Origin: Nephrocerus scutellatus
Lineage: Eukaryota; Arthropoda; Insecta; Diptera; Pipunculidae
NCBI GenBank assembly: GCA_947095585.1
Contig: OX352763.1
Coordinates: 20,323,462-20,387,461 of the forward strand
Direction: 5' to 3'
Length of the DNA: 64,000 nt
Shown here: one piece after another, positions 12,224 through 23,799 of the stretch
Layout: each line of letters begins with the position of its first letter
Position numbering within the stretch: the first letter of the stretch is position 1
The notes under the pieces: model-generated
Told to the model about the DNA's origin: nothing
The model's database searches: none
Seen by the model: the letters and a program-made list of their open reading frames with translations, nothing else
Translations under genes and position numbers: made by a program

Positions 12224-12343
12224 CAATGACAATAAAAATAGAGGAATACTTAACGGCCAAAAGGAGCACTCACACAGCTACTCCACTTGGCTGTGAGTGC
12301 TACTTTTGGCTGTCAAGTATTTCTTTTTTTTTTATTGTCATTG
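12224..12343. repeat. Long near-perfect hairpin (about 55-bp arms, 10-nt loop)
   Basis: The left arm 12224-12278 pairs with the right arm 12289-12343 across a loop at 12279-12288. Both arms carry CAATGACAATAAAA at the outer end, a GAATACTT/AAGTATTTC block, GCCAAAA/TTTTGGC, and GCACTCACA/TGTGAGTGC near the loop. Only a few mismatches and one T-tract asymmetry interrupt it. It could be a miniature inverted-repeat transposon, or a transcribed hairpin precursor of small RNA. No target-site duplication is obvious. Confidence 0.8.
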
Positions 12344-12737
12344 CTGCTCAAGGTTTTTGCTTCAGTTGGATGCGCTGTGCTGCCGAGAGTAGTGAAGATT
12401 AAAATAGGACTCTAGAGGCAATGGCTGCCCAATTAAAGTATTAACCATTTCGTTAAAATTAGTAAAATAGTAGCTTCGAAACTATTTGAGAATTTGTTGT
12501 TGTATCAAAATTCTGTCTTTTACGGTTACTACTTGTCCGCGCTATTATCGAAGCCTTTCAGCGGGCAGGATGATATCCATCCGATCTATAAGGCCCAGCC
12601 ATTTTAATCATCCAGTAAGAAGTTTCTAGACTATTACCAATACGGCTCTACAATTCGTATAGTTCGTCATTAAATCTTCTCTTCCAAAAACATACAGGAC
12701 CTATAATTTTGTCGCTACAGCGATATCTTTATTGAGT
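12344..12737. other. No gene recognised
   Basis: AT-rich sequence with nothing that I can assign. Confidence 0.55.
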
Positions 12738-13792
12738 CTATGTTTCAGCATCATAAAGTAAGACTGTGCGATGATTGTCTGAACAGACTTGAAGAAAATT
12801 GTGCCTCTCAGAGTTTCTCACAAATCTCTCAAATATGATATCAAAGAAGTCACATAACATTGCGTCGTCTTGTCTAAGTTCTTTTTTGACATCGAAGGAC
12901 TCAGTTAGGTTGTTACTGACCTTGACAGAGCATTGAGACTTCTCCATCGTCATCATAAACAGCCGAACAAATTTGCCAGGAATGTAAAAGTTGAGCATGG
13001 CTTTGCTTACTTCGGATCTTAACAGAGTTGGAGAAAATTGTGCTTCACAGAGTTTTTCAAAAATCGCTCCAATATGTTGTCAAAGAAGTCACATAACAGC
13101 GGGACGCCTTGTCTAAGTCATTTTTTCACCTCAAAGGACGCTATCAGGTTGTTTCCCACCTAGAGAGAGAAGTGGGAGTTCTCCATTATCATCTTAAACA
13201 GCCGAACGAATTTAGCCGGAATGTAAAAGGTAGGCAGGGCCTTGCTTTTTTGACACCAAAGGACTCTATGAAGGTGTTACCGACCTTGATAGAGCAGAGA
13301 GAATTCTTCATCGTCAATTTAAACATCCTAGAAACTAGGCATGGCTTTGTATACCTCGCCTGCAGTCATGTGAAAAAAGGGCTTTGAAATTGACTCAAAG
13401 ATGGTAAATATCAATCTGTTCATCTTGGGTATTTCCAAGATTTGTCGAACTGTTATTATTTGCTCGAATATGGACTTTCCTGGCTTAAAACCGCACTGAT
13501 GAGGGACAATTGTTTTATTGATGAGTATCTTCAGGCGTTCACACGGTATGGAAGAAACGATCTTATAGGCGATATTAAGGAGATTAAGTTGACGTAGCTT
13601 AGTGGATCTTGTTGATCGGACAAACAAAACGGAGATTCCATTCATTAGGCACAGCACACTTATATCTGACCAAATTTTACAGATAAGCTGGTACAAGTAT
13701 ATAGAGTATATTAAGTCATTTCCTTCAGTTTTAAAAACCTCGGACTGCAACTTTCTGACTCTACAGTTTGGATATTGCAATCCTCTGTTCAA
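12738..13792 (-). mobile_element. RTE-like LINE reverse transcriptase remnant
   Basis: On the minus strand, 13792-13380 reads broken pre-RT sequence, then LNIAYKIVSSIPCERLK, VPHQCGFKPGKS and EQIITVRQILE. These are the fingers and motif 0/1 segments of an RT of the RTE/BovB-like type. Nearer the left end, 12998-12738 reads LRQDDAMLCDFF, the LRQGD(A/S) motif with Gly changed to Asp. The ADD box is not visible. The palm-proximal part is present in tandem copies (12780-13365). Frames are broken throughout, so it is a fossil. The fragment at 35387-36060 may be the upstream part of the same family in another copy. Confidence 0.75.
12780..13365 (-). repeat. Tandem triplication inside the RT remnant
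   Basis: Two units of about 239 bp (from about 12780 and 13019) and a third partial unit (from about 13251) repeat the same RT segment. The shared phrases are GAGAAAATTGTGC, TCAAAGAAGTCACATAAC (12841 and 13080), AAAGGAC, and CAGCCGAAC followed by GGAATGTAAAAG. Unit 3 begins at an internal point, so the second junction is at a different place from the first. Units differ at many bases, so the amplification is not recent. Confidence 0.8.
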
Positions 13793-16700
13793 GTGGACGG
13801 AAATGTTGGCTGTTGTTTTGTAAGTTTAATGATTCGTACCGCCTGACAGCGGAATGTTGATCTTTATCGCCGTTTAACAAGTAGTCTTTCTGTGTTCTTA
13901 GCACTGATTGTCAGTGATTCCACCGCTTTCCCCGCTCATCCACCATAACTAATAATACCTTAAGCAAGGACAAGACATTATGGGAAAAATAAGCTGTCGA
14001 CATCGACTCCTTGGGTGAAAATCTGGAGATCCAGCTTAAATTTATTGCAAAGTATCTTTCAAATAAATTAAAAACACACTTATGGCCGATGTAAGATGTC
14101 TCATAAGTGGATGACTTTAAAAAATTTATAAATTAAATTTGTCTTATTGAGAGAATAAACACGGCTGTGGTTGCTTCCTTGTTTTTCCTCGTTCACCGTG
14201 ACATACCTTGACATATCCGATTTCACTTCCGTTTACCTCCAAATGAATAGTGTACGCAAAACAGCGCAATTTCTTTTCTGTCACTGTCATTTCATGTCGT
14301 CTAATCATCGTCACTATGGTTGACAGTTTTCTCATTTTGTACCGTTTCTTGCCATAAAAACAGTTGAAGAATAAACCAACCAAACCGATGTCCCCACTCA
14401 AGTGAAGAAGGAACATCAGAAAGTCATCCTGCAAACTGCGAACAAAAATAATTCGAAAAGGAAACTACAATCGTATTTCGACATCAAGGATCTCCATCTG
14501 AGTTTATTTGTGTACATCTCGTAATAAAAATAATGAGGGAACAAAAAGATGTTGAATGCAACGCAAATCTGTCACAGATGGAAAAGACATGAAAAACGCA
14601 ATAATACTTTCATCCTGGATGGACGACAAAAACATTCGACAGCGTGAAAATGAGAAGAGGAAGAAAAACAAACAGAAGGAGGAGGATGTACATATTGTAC
14701 GGTAATACCTGCTTCTTTTTTCTGGACGGCGACTTCCTTGGCACACTCATCGTTTCTTGAGATGTTTAGTGTCGCGTTGTATGTCCTTCTTCCTGGTTAT
14801 ATTACGTCCTGTTATTTTAGGATGCTGAACATGAATTCAGTTTTATGTAAATCCCCTATTTGCCGCTTTGCGCAACTTAAATCTGAATAAACATTGGGGT
14901 GTAATAACTCAAACAGAACAGGGTGATTCAATTTATTAAAAAATATCCTGTAATTTGATAGTTAAAGAGAGTCTTGAATTTGAGCTGAAATCTGTTTTCT
15001 CTGACAAAGCGAAAAAAAAATATTTGGATCACCCAGCTTATAACAACACGGTCACTCGCATAAGAATATAAGGCTGACATAACAAATGTGGTCCTAGCTC
15101 TATTCTTGTATCAATTGGTGCGTGGCATTTTTCCGTAATTTTGTGTCCTTTTTACATTAACGTCAGATTTTTTTGTCTGAGTGCGTAAACCTCTATAATT
15201 GTATGAGTGCTTTTTGAACCTCATGTGGTGGCAATTACATAATTCAATAGATACCAACAATAGACGGGACAATCTCCTTTCTTTCTTCCCCATCCCAAAC
15301 ACCAACGCACATGATCGAATTAGTGCACCGATGTTTGTCAGGCATTTATTTATTTTCTTTTTTATTTGTTTTGCCAAATCAAAAAAAAAACATACCTTAC
15401 AGTGTGACTTAAAGGATAACAATTTCTCGATGCACCTTCCACAATTGGATGTGAACAAACAAAATCAAAATAAAGCAAATTGTCAAATATTTTCACTTCA
15501 ATTTGCCAAAGCGAAGAAGTTTCTCTTTCGTTGGACTCCTCGGCAATCAACCGCCCTGACAGTAAATATGGCAATATGGGGCTCTAGTGGTACCGTTTAG
15601 CAAAAAAAGGGTCGTCTTCAATGGTTCGTTATTTTTGTTCCAATAATTCTAATGCCATGCCGGATGACGAATTTACATGGTGACAACGGTCGGCCGGTCG
15701 GTGCCGCGTACTCAGTCAGTCAGCCGCAAACGCTTAATAGGATAATATGAGGGTTTTTAAGGGAATTATCGGCGGTGCATAAATTTTTGGGGGAAATTTT
15801 TTAGTGCAGTTAAGTAAATGACTCGTGTGGTTACGTTTGTTTCACTAATGAGACCCATTGTTGGTTGTCGTTAGCGTTCCCAGCGACAATAATGATTTCA
15901 AATTTTCGTAATTGATTTTTCGGATTTTCGGACCTTCGACTGAGTGTGACGTGTGTGGTTCGTTCCGGATGAGTTGGGCTAAATTGTGCTAAGCAGGGCA
16001 CGCCACACAGCTGTGGGTTATTCATCATCTTTACCCCGAGTGACAACAGCAAAAATGGAAATTTATTTTCTGTGTATTTTTTATGTAAATTTTCGTAAGT
16101 GGTCTTATGCTGGTGGGTAATCTTAAAAGGATGAATTTTCGTAGCTCCGAGTTAAAGGGTTGTTAAGTACGTCTATTGTATTGGTGCTGAAAAGTCATTA
16201 CCCCTGTAAGATGTTAACTATGACAAAGTGAGAGGAAAGCCGTCGATAGGGAAAAGAGCTGAGAAATGTTTGCATCAGCTGAAAAGCCAAAAAACCAATA
16301 CAAGTAAAAAATAAATTCTTAGAAAAAGTATTGTTGAAAAAAAACACCAATAATTATTGATGCCAAATGGCAATAAGCCCTTGTAAAAAGGAGAACACTG
16401 AATGAAAATTTTAATCGAGAAATAATCTACAATATCTTAGTTATAGGTGAACTGGTAATATACAGGGTGTCTCCTAATCCGTCAAGAATAATTTGGGAAA
16501 TGGTTCTGGGGTATATTCTGAGAAAGTAAATCGTTATACAGTAAAGGCCTATCTCCAATGTTGGTATGATTTATCGAGGATTTAAGAAAAAGCTTACATT
16601 GGTGTCTGTTAAAGGAAATTGCTCTGTTAATACTAATGGTAGAAACTTCATTTAGGGCTTTATTGTTAGAAGAAATACTAGCCTTTTTAACTGCGTTAAA

Positions 16701-17164
16701 AAAAAGATATCCCATTTAAGTCTTCAGATATCCAACTTCTATGGCTGTTCTAGTTTTATTGCCCATGCTAATCTTTGAAGTTGAGGTCAATTTACTCCAG
16801 AAAAGGTGTAATAAACATAACGTTTTATTACTTTTATCTTATGAAAGTAATAATAATTAATATAAAAATCATTAGCAAGTTTGCAAAAAGCTCGATTTTA
16901 TGATACTTGAGAAAAACCTGCAGCAGATAAATTTTTAAAACAATTTTTTTTTGATTTAAGCTCCAAAGGCTACGAATAAAATGAACATTTGCAATGGATA
17001 CGAGGCTTAAAGAACTTTTTTAAAAGCAAATTATGATACACTCTATTAAAGCATTCAAAAAATCACAATCACTTCATCAATTCACATCAACATATAAGCT
17101 ATTATCTAAATGATGGCTAAAGAATGAAGTAAAATATTTTAAATTTGTAACTATAGATCGGCTA
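13793..17164. other. No gene recognised
   Basis: No supported gene in this 3.4-kb stretch. A GC-richer patch with GGTCGGCCGGTCGGTG lies near 15690-15706, and short A and T runs are frequent. Open frames at 14144-14434, 15111-15458 (-) and 15199-15600 (+) lack motifs. Confidence 0.5.
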
Positions 17165-17444
17165 GCTATAATTAATAATAATAATATTCGGTGCGACAGA
17201 CCATTGCGGTCCAAGGCCTAACTTCTCGCGACCATTTGTGCTGCGCATGTTGATTTTTGGACACAAATGGAAGGGACCTACAATTTAAGGCCGGATCCGA
17301 ACGGCGATCGGAACGTTTTTCACCCATTCGCGAGAGGTGGGACACCGTGAAAAATACTTTTTGGTATTACTGGGATTCGAACATGAACCTCCTGCTCAGC
17401 AGCCATGTGCACTTCCACTGAGCCACGCGCCCACGCTATAATTA
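17165..17444 (-). repeat. 10-bp target-site duplication flanking SINE
   Basis: GCTATAATTA occurs at 17165-17174 and again at 17435-17444, exactly at the tail and head of the SINE copy. This defines the insertion boundaries and its integration by a LINE-type mechanism. Confidence 0.85.
17175..17434 (-). mobile_element. tRNA-derived SINE, full-length copy A
   Basis: Read on the minus strand, the element starts with GTGGGCGCG and carries a pol III A box TGGCTCAGTGG (17415-17425) and a B box TGTTCGAATCC (17373-17383), 31 bp apart as in tRNA genes. The tRNA-unrelated body follows with GCCTTAAATTGTAGGTCCC, then ACAAATGGTCGCGAGAAG, GGCCTTGGACCGCAATGG and a terminal ATT repeat. It is flanked by a perfect 10-bp duplication. 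It is too long and tailed to be a tRNA gene. It would be transcribed by RNA polymerase III and mobilised by a partner LINE that I cannot identify here. Related copies lie at 22205-22384, 33162-33452, 38500-38635 and 51654-51750. Confidence 0.88.
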
Positions 17445-18789
17445 CTGTAATTAAATAGCGAGTAAGGAGGAGTTGAAACTTCTAACAAACCATAGGTTTG
17501 TAGCGTGGCCCTGAAATCTTATTCGGTTCATTTGTAGACAGTCTACGACGCACCATACCTTATAGAGATCTGGTAAGCAATCAAACCATCAATTAACACA
17601 TGAATGTCAAATCCTAGGATAATACAAAGGGCATTCAAACACCTTAAACAAAGGGAAAGCAGCTGTAGAAGATGATTCCATCCATCTATTGAGAAAATTC
17701 GTTCTATATCCTGTGAAACCAAGCAGCGAAAAAGATTTTGGTGATAACGCTGAGTCACTACTATTAAATAGTAGTTGATAGCTAATAAAATATACGGAAG
17801 TTTCATAATTTTTTTGAGAGAGTTATATACCATGAAACGAAAGATTTAACGTCAACTTACTGCCAATTAGGCTTTCAAATGGGTTAGATTGGATTTCTTG
17901 CAATATAAAGTTTGAAAAAATAAACTTTGCTTCATCCTTTCAATTAATTAATTCATTTTTCGTTTCCTATCTTACCATTAATTGGGCAATTCAATTGTCG
18001 AAGACATTCTTTGACAAGAACGACCAAGAACAATTATTGCGACTTAAATTAATTAGAAAGGAGTCAAAGTAGTAGAGTGATATTTTTCATCACATGGTTG
18101 AAACGAAAATATTGAACAATCCGTAATGGCGAAAAGTCGAAATTTTCCACACCATGTCATCAAATCAAATGAAAGCATCCCTTGGGCGCTTTCTCAAAAT
18201 TGAATTGTCTCTTGTACGTTGGGCGTACTGATGTTAACTCAAGTGGTTCTTAGTTTGATCTTTGCCAGCAATTCTATTAACAAAAATTACTGTAGTTTTT
18301 TTTTTGTCACGGTACCCAACACAGAATTTCTAAAAAATTGAATTTTTTCACACTTTTGAACTCATTTTTGGAGCCTTTAATGGTATTCGATTGGATTTTG
18401 AGGACAAAATAATTGATAACAATGCCAGACAGGGAGCCACTGAAGTGTAGTTTTGTATCCTTTTTCACTTTGATTTTATCTTCATTCTTAGTTGAGTTAA
18501 AATAATTGCTTATCCTTTTGTCTAATTTCCTCCCTTATTTCATGAATCCTTTCATGCGTTTTGATTTTTCAACTTTTACGTCTCGTTGAGTTGGTTTTAT
18601 TTAGACTTTCAGAATTTTTCCTTTGCAATATCTGGCTAACTAAAGATAAAAAGAAATGCACACATGGTGCACATTGTTTTTTGAGCTATAGAGAAATTAG
18701 AGAAGAATTGTGTTTGAAATGGGTGATAAGTAGTGATGGTGACGCGATTATAGACAGTCATGTCCTTAGCCTCTTGCATCACAATTCCT
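17445..18789. other. No gene recognised
   Basis: AT-rich sequence without a supported gene. The open frame at 17543-17833 (-) shows no family motif. Confidence 0.55.
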
Positions 18790-20070
18790 ATCTTATGCGT
18801 CCACGTCGCGTCACTGGAAAGTCGGCCAAATCAAGTGAACGATCTCGGTACCCAATCCGATTTGTATTAGCTTGAGTCGGGGCTAAATAAGAAGGTGGAC
18901 TTGCTTTGGTCGGCGGCGCTTCATGTCGACATAGGTTGCATATCGAATTTATCAACAATGACCTTTGGCCCACGGAAAATGACACGTTTTCGAACTTGGA
19001 ACATTCGCACGCTCGTCAAGACAACAACGCTCATCATTGACATCCCTGAAGCTTTTGCAAAAAGTATTGGGCGGAATTCCCAGTTTGGCAGCGTAGCTGC
19101 CCCCGGCCAGTGGCCGGCAATGGCTCTGAAAATATCTTTCTGTGATTTTGATATCAGCTCGGTAGATTCGATTTTATTGTTGTTAGGCCACATCGCCGTC
19201 GAAGTAGAGCAGTTGGTCAAGTCATTCCACATTAGTTGTTCCACATTAGTTGTCCCTGAAGCTCAATTTAGGTATGCAGTAGTCAGTTGAGGATGGTATC
19301 ATATCCTTCGGTAGCAAGTCCAGTAAATTACAGTGCCCGTACGGTTTGCCAACAAACCACCCAGATTCTCTGAGACGGACAGCGCTTCACGACGCAACGT
19401 ATTTTATAAATAGGTCGGAGGGTAATAGGTGTAAAATTGTATTAAGAACATCGGTGGGGCAAGACCTTAGTGCACCAGTTATCCCAACAGTTGCTGATCT
19501 TTGTAATCTACCTAGCTTGGTGACATTGTACTTTTTGTTAATCGCCGGCCACCAGACTAGCGCACCATGGGTAAGAATGGGTCGTATAACCGCTGTGTAC
19601 AGCCAAAGTGCCATCCTCGGCTGCAGGCCCCATTTCTTACTGATGGATTTGTTACAGGCGGGTTAGGCAATACATGCTTTTTTAACCATGAATTCTTTGT
19701 TTGACTTCCAGCTGAGTTTCCTTTCGAAGACTATGCCGAGATATTTAGCCTCTTAGGTAAGTGTAAGTCTCTGGCCATTAAGCTTCTGGAGGGAAAAAAC
19801 CGGTATTTTGGACTTATCGGTGAAAAGTACCATTTCAGTTTTCCTCAGACCAGGAGCTAACATTCCTTAGAACCCTTTCCATGACTTCACTTATCACGGA
19901 AGGGTACTGTCCTGACACAAGTATCACCACGTTGTCTGCATACGCTACAGCTTTCATCCCGTCCAGCTCAAATAACTTAAGGACCTTGTTTAAACCGATG
20001 AGCCACAATAAGGCCGATATTACCCCTACCTGGGGTTGACTGACTGTTGACCGATTTGACAGATTCCCTT
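18790..20070 (-). mobile_element. LINE RT remnant, I/LOA type
   Basis: Right to left on the minus strand: a palm segment at about 20040-19880 with AYADNVVILVSG (the ADD box reads ADN); LRKTEMVLFT and AKYLGIVF...LSWK at about 19860-19700; the thumb at 19614-19387 with WLYTAVIRPILTHGALVWW and GITGALRS; and a zinc-knuckle-side tail with FRAIAGHWPG near 19140-19070. The catalytic RNase H part between 19387 and 19245 appears deleted, and a 14-bp word is tandemly duplicated near 19225-19252. Stops occur in frame. The left end near 18790 is approximate. Confidence 0.8.
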
Positions 20071-22204
20071 ACGTGTGGGAATTTCCCGATCGTTCTGATG
20101 ATGAAATGAGGTGAAACTGATATTGGCACTGTCTTACAGCAGTGCAGTGAATCTTTGGCAGCATTTCTAGTGTTTTGTTAAACAATTCTGAATTAGGTGG
20201 ACTATTGATTAAATCACTCAGGTACATCGCCCGAAGTGGGCAGACGAAATAAAAATCCTTCAAGTTGACGATATCGTTTTCATCGGCGACAATAATCCAC
20301 CTCCAAAGCAGGAAGTGTAACTGAAACGCATACTGATGGCTCGTTCGAATCGTTCCTGGAGTGGGGAGTGTTTAAGCGTCAAACTGAATGAAACGCATCT
20401 TCTTTTATAAATTCCTACAATACAGTGTCTTAGTTTTGTTAGTTCAAAAGTTTTACAGTGCCTCTATTTAGGTTCACTTCAATACCGAAACAATATCAAG
20501 CTGGCAAGTTTATTCAATCTCCTGAAAAATCGGAATCCGGAAAATAAAACCTTATTTATGTTAGTTGCGTTTTCGAGCGGGCTGAATTGTTTATTGTCAT
20601 TAAAGAAGCTCACAGACAGCTAAAACTTTTATGAATTCACAAGGTGTTTTGTGGCTGTCGTCCTCGTAAGATTTGAAAAAAATGTTTACATTAAATCGAT
20701 TCTGTTTGTAAATAAAAATTCGTATTACGGTAGGGAGGGTTAAACAATAGCAAAGCGGTCAGTGCGATGCGGCGCCATTTCCATACAAGTTGCGCACCCC
20801 TAGAACGGATGACGGTTTTAAACTTCTGGTGGATACAAATTTTGATTTATCGTTTGACTACTTTTAAACAGCAATTGATTTAAACACGTCCCGTGATGAG
20901 CGATGTCGTTAAGCGATATACTGCAACTATCACAACGAGTACTGATGTTACCATAACATTCAGATTGGATGTTTCGTGGGCAATAAAAAAAAGAAGAAGC
21001 AGAAGGACGATTAAATTTTCTTGTTTATTTTGTATTTTAAGTGATTGTTTACTTAGATTTTTTGTAGCACGTTGCTTAGCCTTGAGCGGTAGTATAGAAC
21101 AGTAAGCTATGCTAGTTCCGAAACTTCCAGTGCCATCTGCGCCATCTGCATTTGCCTTCACAAGTTGAACTTTATTCGTGTAAATGCCAAAAACACTGAA
21201 TTGCAAATAAAAAAATTTAATTTACTTTTAATTACATTTTCACTTTAAATGTTCACAACACAAACCTAAACAAAAGGCCCAACGAATGAACGTGTTCGCA
21301 TTTTAATTAATAATAACGCAATCGATTCGATGCCAGAGTGAAAAAGAATCTCCACGTAGTTCTACCAAAAGTAAGAAAACGTATACGTTTCCTTCTCTTA
21401 ATCTGTTGATTACCAATTCCGGCTTTTTATTGCGACCATTCGAAGGCTATAAATTCTTTCATCTGATGGTTGCTATACACTTGGTACCAATGTTGGATCG
21501 ACATTAATTTCGTATGATTTCCGATTGTGATGAGATGACCATCTCATCTGTTGGGGAGTAATTTAAAAATGTAATGAGCTTAAGATTCTTGATTGCTGTT
21601 TCTGGTTTAATCGATTCTGATTGATATTGACACCGTCATTCGAAGGACTAATCAATAAAATCCATGCATTGCAATTCATGTTGTAGTTAACAATTTTATT
21701 TGTTTGAGGGTCTTTCGTAACCCTGTAAAAAGTTCCTCCGATACCGTACGTACCATAATGTGTACAATCACAGACCGCACTAATAGAAAATCCTGCCAGC
21801 ACGAACTATATTACTTTAACTTAAGGTTAGAAACGTCTTAAACAATATCTAAACATTTAACTAAACAGGTTGTGAAGAAATGGTTTGATTAGTATGCTTA
21901 GTCTGGACCCAGCAATGGCCGGACATTTGCAAAGATAATGAAAGAGATTATCTCTCTTATTTACCTGCTTGAAGCTCCTGAAAAATAGTTATGTGGAATT
22001 CACATTTAAGCTTCATGGCTTAAGGTAGTATTCAGGAATTGGGTTATCGAAGTCAGTAATTTTTTTGTATTGTTATTGTTACAGAAAAACATTAAAAATT
22101 GGCATTTGGATGTAAATAATTCATTTTAAAGCTAGTAGCTTAAATTAGTCAATAATAACATTGACAAGTATGTAGGAATATTTGGTCGAGTTTTGTAATT
22201 TTCA
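20071..22204. other. No gene recognised
   Basis: No supported gene. The frames at 20880-21206 (-) and 21563-21802 (-) are not recognised, and no repeat structure stands out. Confidence 0.5.
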
Positions 22205-22384
22205 TTATTGAAACCAAGGCCACAACTTCTAATGAGATGTCGGAGGTTCGAATTTTGCTGCCATGTGGAGGGGACCTACAATTTAATGCCCGATCCGTAT
22301 AATACTTTTGGTGTCACTGGGATTAGAATAACGAACCTTCTGCCCAGAAGCCATGCTCTTATCCACTGAGCTACGTCTCCCACG
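22205..22384 (-). mobile_element. tRNA-derived SINE, copy B (internally deleted)
   Basis: Same orientation as copy A. On the minus strand it has head GTGGGAGACG, A box TAGCTCAGTGG (22363-22373), a degraded B box TATTCTAATCC (22320-22330), the body word GGCATTAAATTGTAGGTCCC, then AGAAGTTGTGGCCTTGG. The part between the tRNA-like head and the GGCATTAAATT word is shortened, and the ATT tail is not recognisable. No target-site duplication was seen. Confidence 0.75.
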
Positions 22385-22439
22385 ATCATGAATTTTTATA
22401 TTCCATCAAAATAATGATATTTCTTTGTACTAACTAACT

Positions 22440-23790
22440 AGCTATTCCTAATCGTATCCCTATTAAAGTAAAGAATTTTCTTGTAGGGAAAGGTCCTGAT
22501 TATTTTATTTGGATAGCCCAGACGAAGTTTGTGTTCCCAACAATTTATGAGTGCTGTGGTGGCAGCCCAATGGACACAACAGTAGGTTTCAGGTCTTATG
22601 AATGCAGATTCAGAGTAAGCCCTAGGTAGTTCATCTGCCGATTCAATGCCTGTAATTCTCTGATAATCAGACCAAACCGAGTTTGGCTTTGTTGGGCCTG
22701 GCAAGATATTGCAGTGAATCGTAACCGTTGTTGACTGACATTAAGTCCACTCAATTGGAGGACAGCGCTCTAAATGCTGTCTGGCTATCTGAAAATATAT
22801 ATATTCTCGCACCATTAATTCTCTAATAAAGGTTAATCCCGGAGCAGATCTCAATGGCATGAAGTTCCGCCTGGAAAGTCGAGGGAACTTATTCCCATTG
22901 TCCAATATTTATACCTCAAATTTCTTTCCGAAACAGTGCTCCCTGAACATAATGTCGGGGGTAGTGCAGAATATGTCTCTTTCAAGAATTGAGACAAGAA
23001 TTTTCAGGTGTCCCACATACTCACCACGTTTGTACCCGTACTCAAGTTGCAGCTTAATAGCGCATCTAGCAGCCTATACAAGGGTGAAAGCCCTACAACA
23101 ACTTCTAATGCAGTTGTAAGGCACGTGCGATTGCCGCGTACATGATAATGGGTCTCACCATCATTCAGTACATCCAATGTATCATTTTAGAATCTAGACA
23201 ACAAGTTCTGCCTTAGAGGCATCTACTGACCCACAAGGCCCTAGTGGGGCGTTCGATGGCTGACTTGATATGAGAATTCCAGTTAAGCTTTTTATCAAGG
23301 ATGACGCCGAGATATTTAACCTAATGTGGTGTCTTTTGTGATGAAAGGTCTCAAATCTCTTTTCGTGAAAATGCACTAGAACGTGTTTGCTAGGATTGAT
23401 GGATAGTCCTTCTCTGCTGCACCATTCTCTAACGTGTTGTAAAGCACCTTGCATGTCAGTGATAGTCGTACAGTGCTTACCACTAATAAAAATGCCAAAT
23501 CGTCCGCATAACCAATGGCGACTTAGCCTGATATGTGAAGATCGACTAGAAGATTGTCAATGACTAGTGACCATAGAAGGGGAGAAAGCAATCCGCCTAT
23601 AACTGCAGTGACAGACATCCTCCTCCTAAGGATGAAATAATACCACATTTTTTAAGCCCTATGGTCGAGTCTTCGATACCTCTGCTATTATTGTCTTTGC
23701 AATAGCGTCGTAGCCAGTGTTATCGAAAGCGCCCTCAATGTCGAGGAAAGCACACAAAGTAGGGTAACCTTCGATTAAAACCGAAGGTCA
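22440..23790 (-). mobile_element. LINE ORF2 remnant, RT plus RNase H (family L1, copy 1)
   Basis: The minus strand reads, right to left: FLDIEGAFDNT (palm motif A, near 23740); LSPLLWS-type sequence, then YADDLAF with the ADD box at 23499-23510; REWCSREGLSINPSKH (near 23440-23380); thumb words near 23180-23090; RNase H positions near 22960-22740; and ITGIESADELPRAYSESAF with the RNase H C-terminal Asp region at 22690-22600. Frames change several times. A second copy of the same family, in the same orientation, lies at 26640-27790; phrases such as CAGATCTCAATGGCAT and CAGACGAAG are shared. An open frame at 23788-24003 may be upstream RT, but this is uncertain. Confidence 0.8.
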
Positions 23791-23799
23791 CCAGGTAAT

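Noticed and set aside
17373..17425. tRNA gene suggested by A and B boxes
   Set aside because: No cloverleaf acceptor stem closes; the body continues into a repeated non-tRNA sequence with an ATT tail, so it is a SINE.
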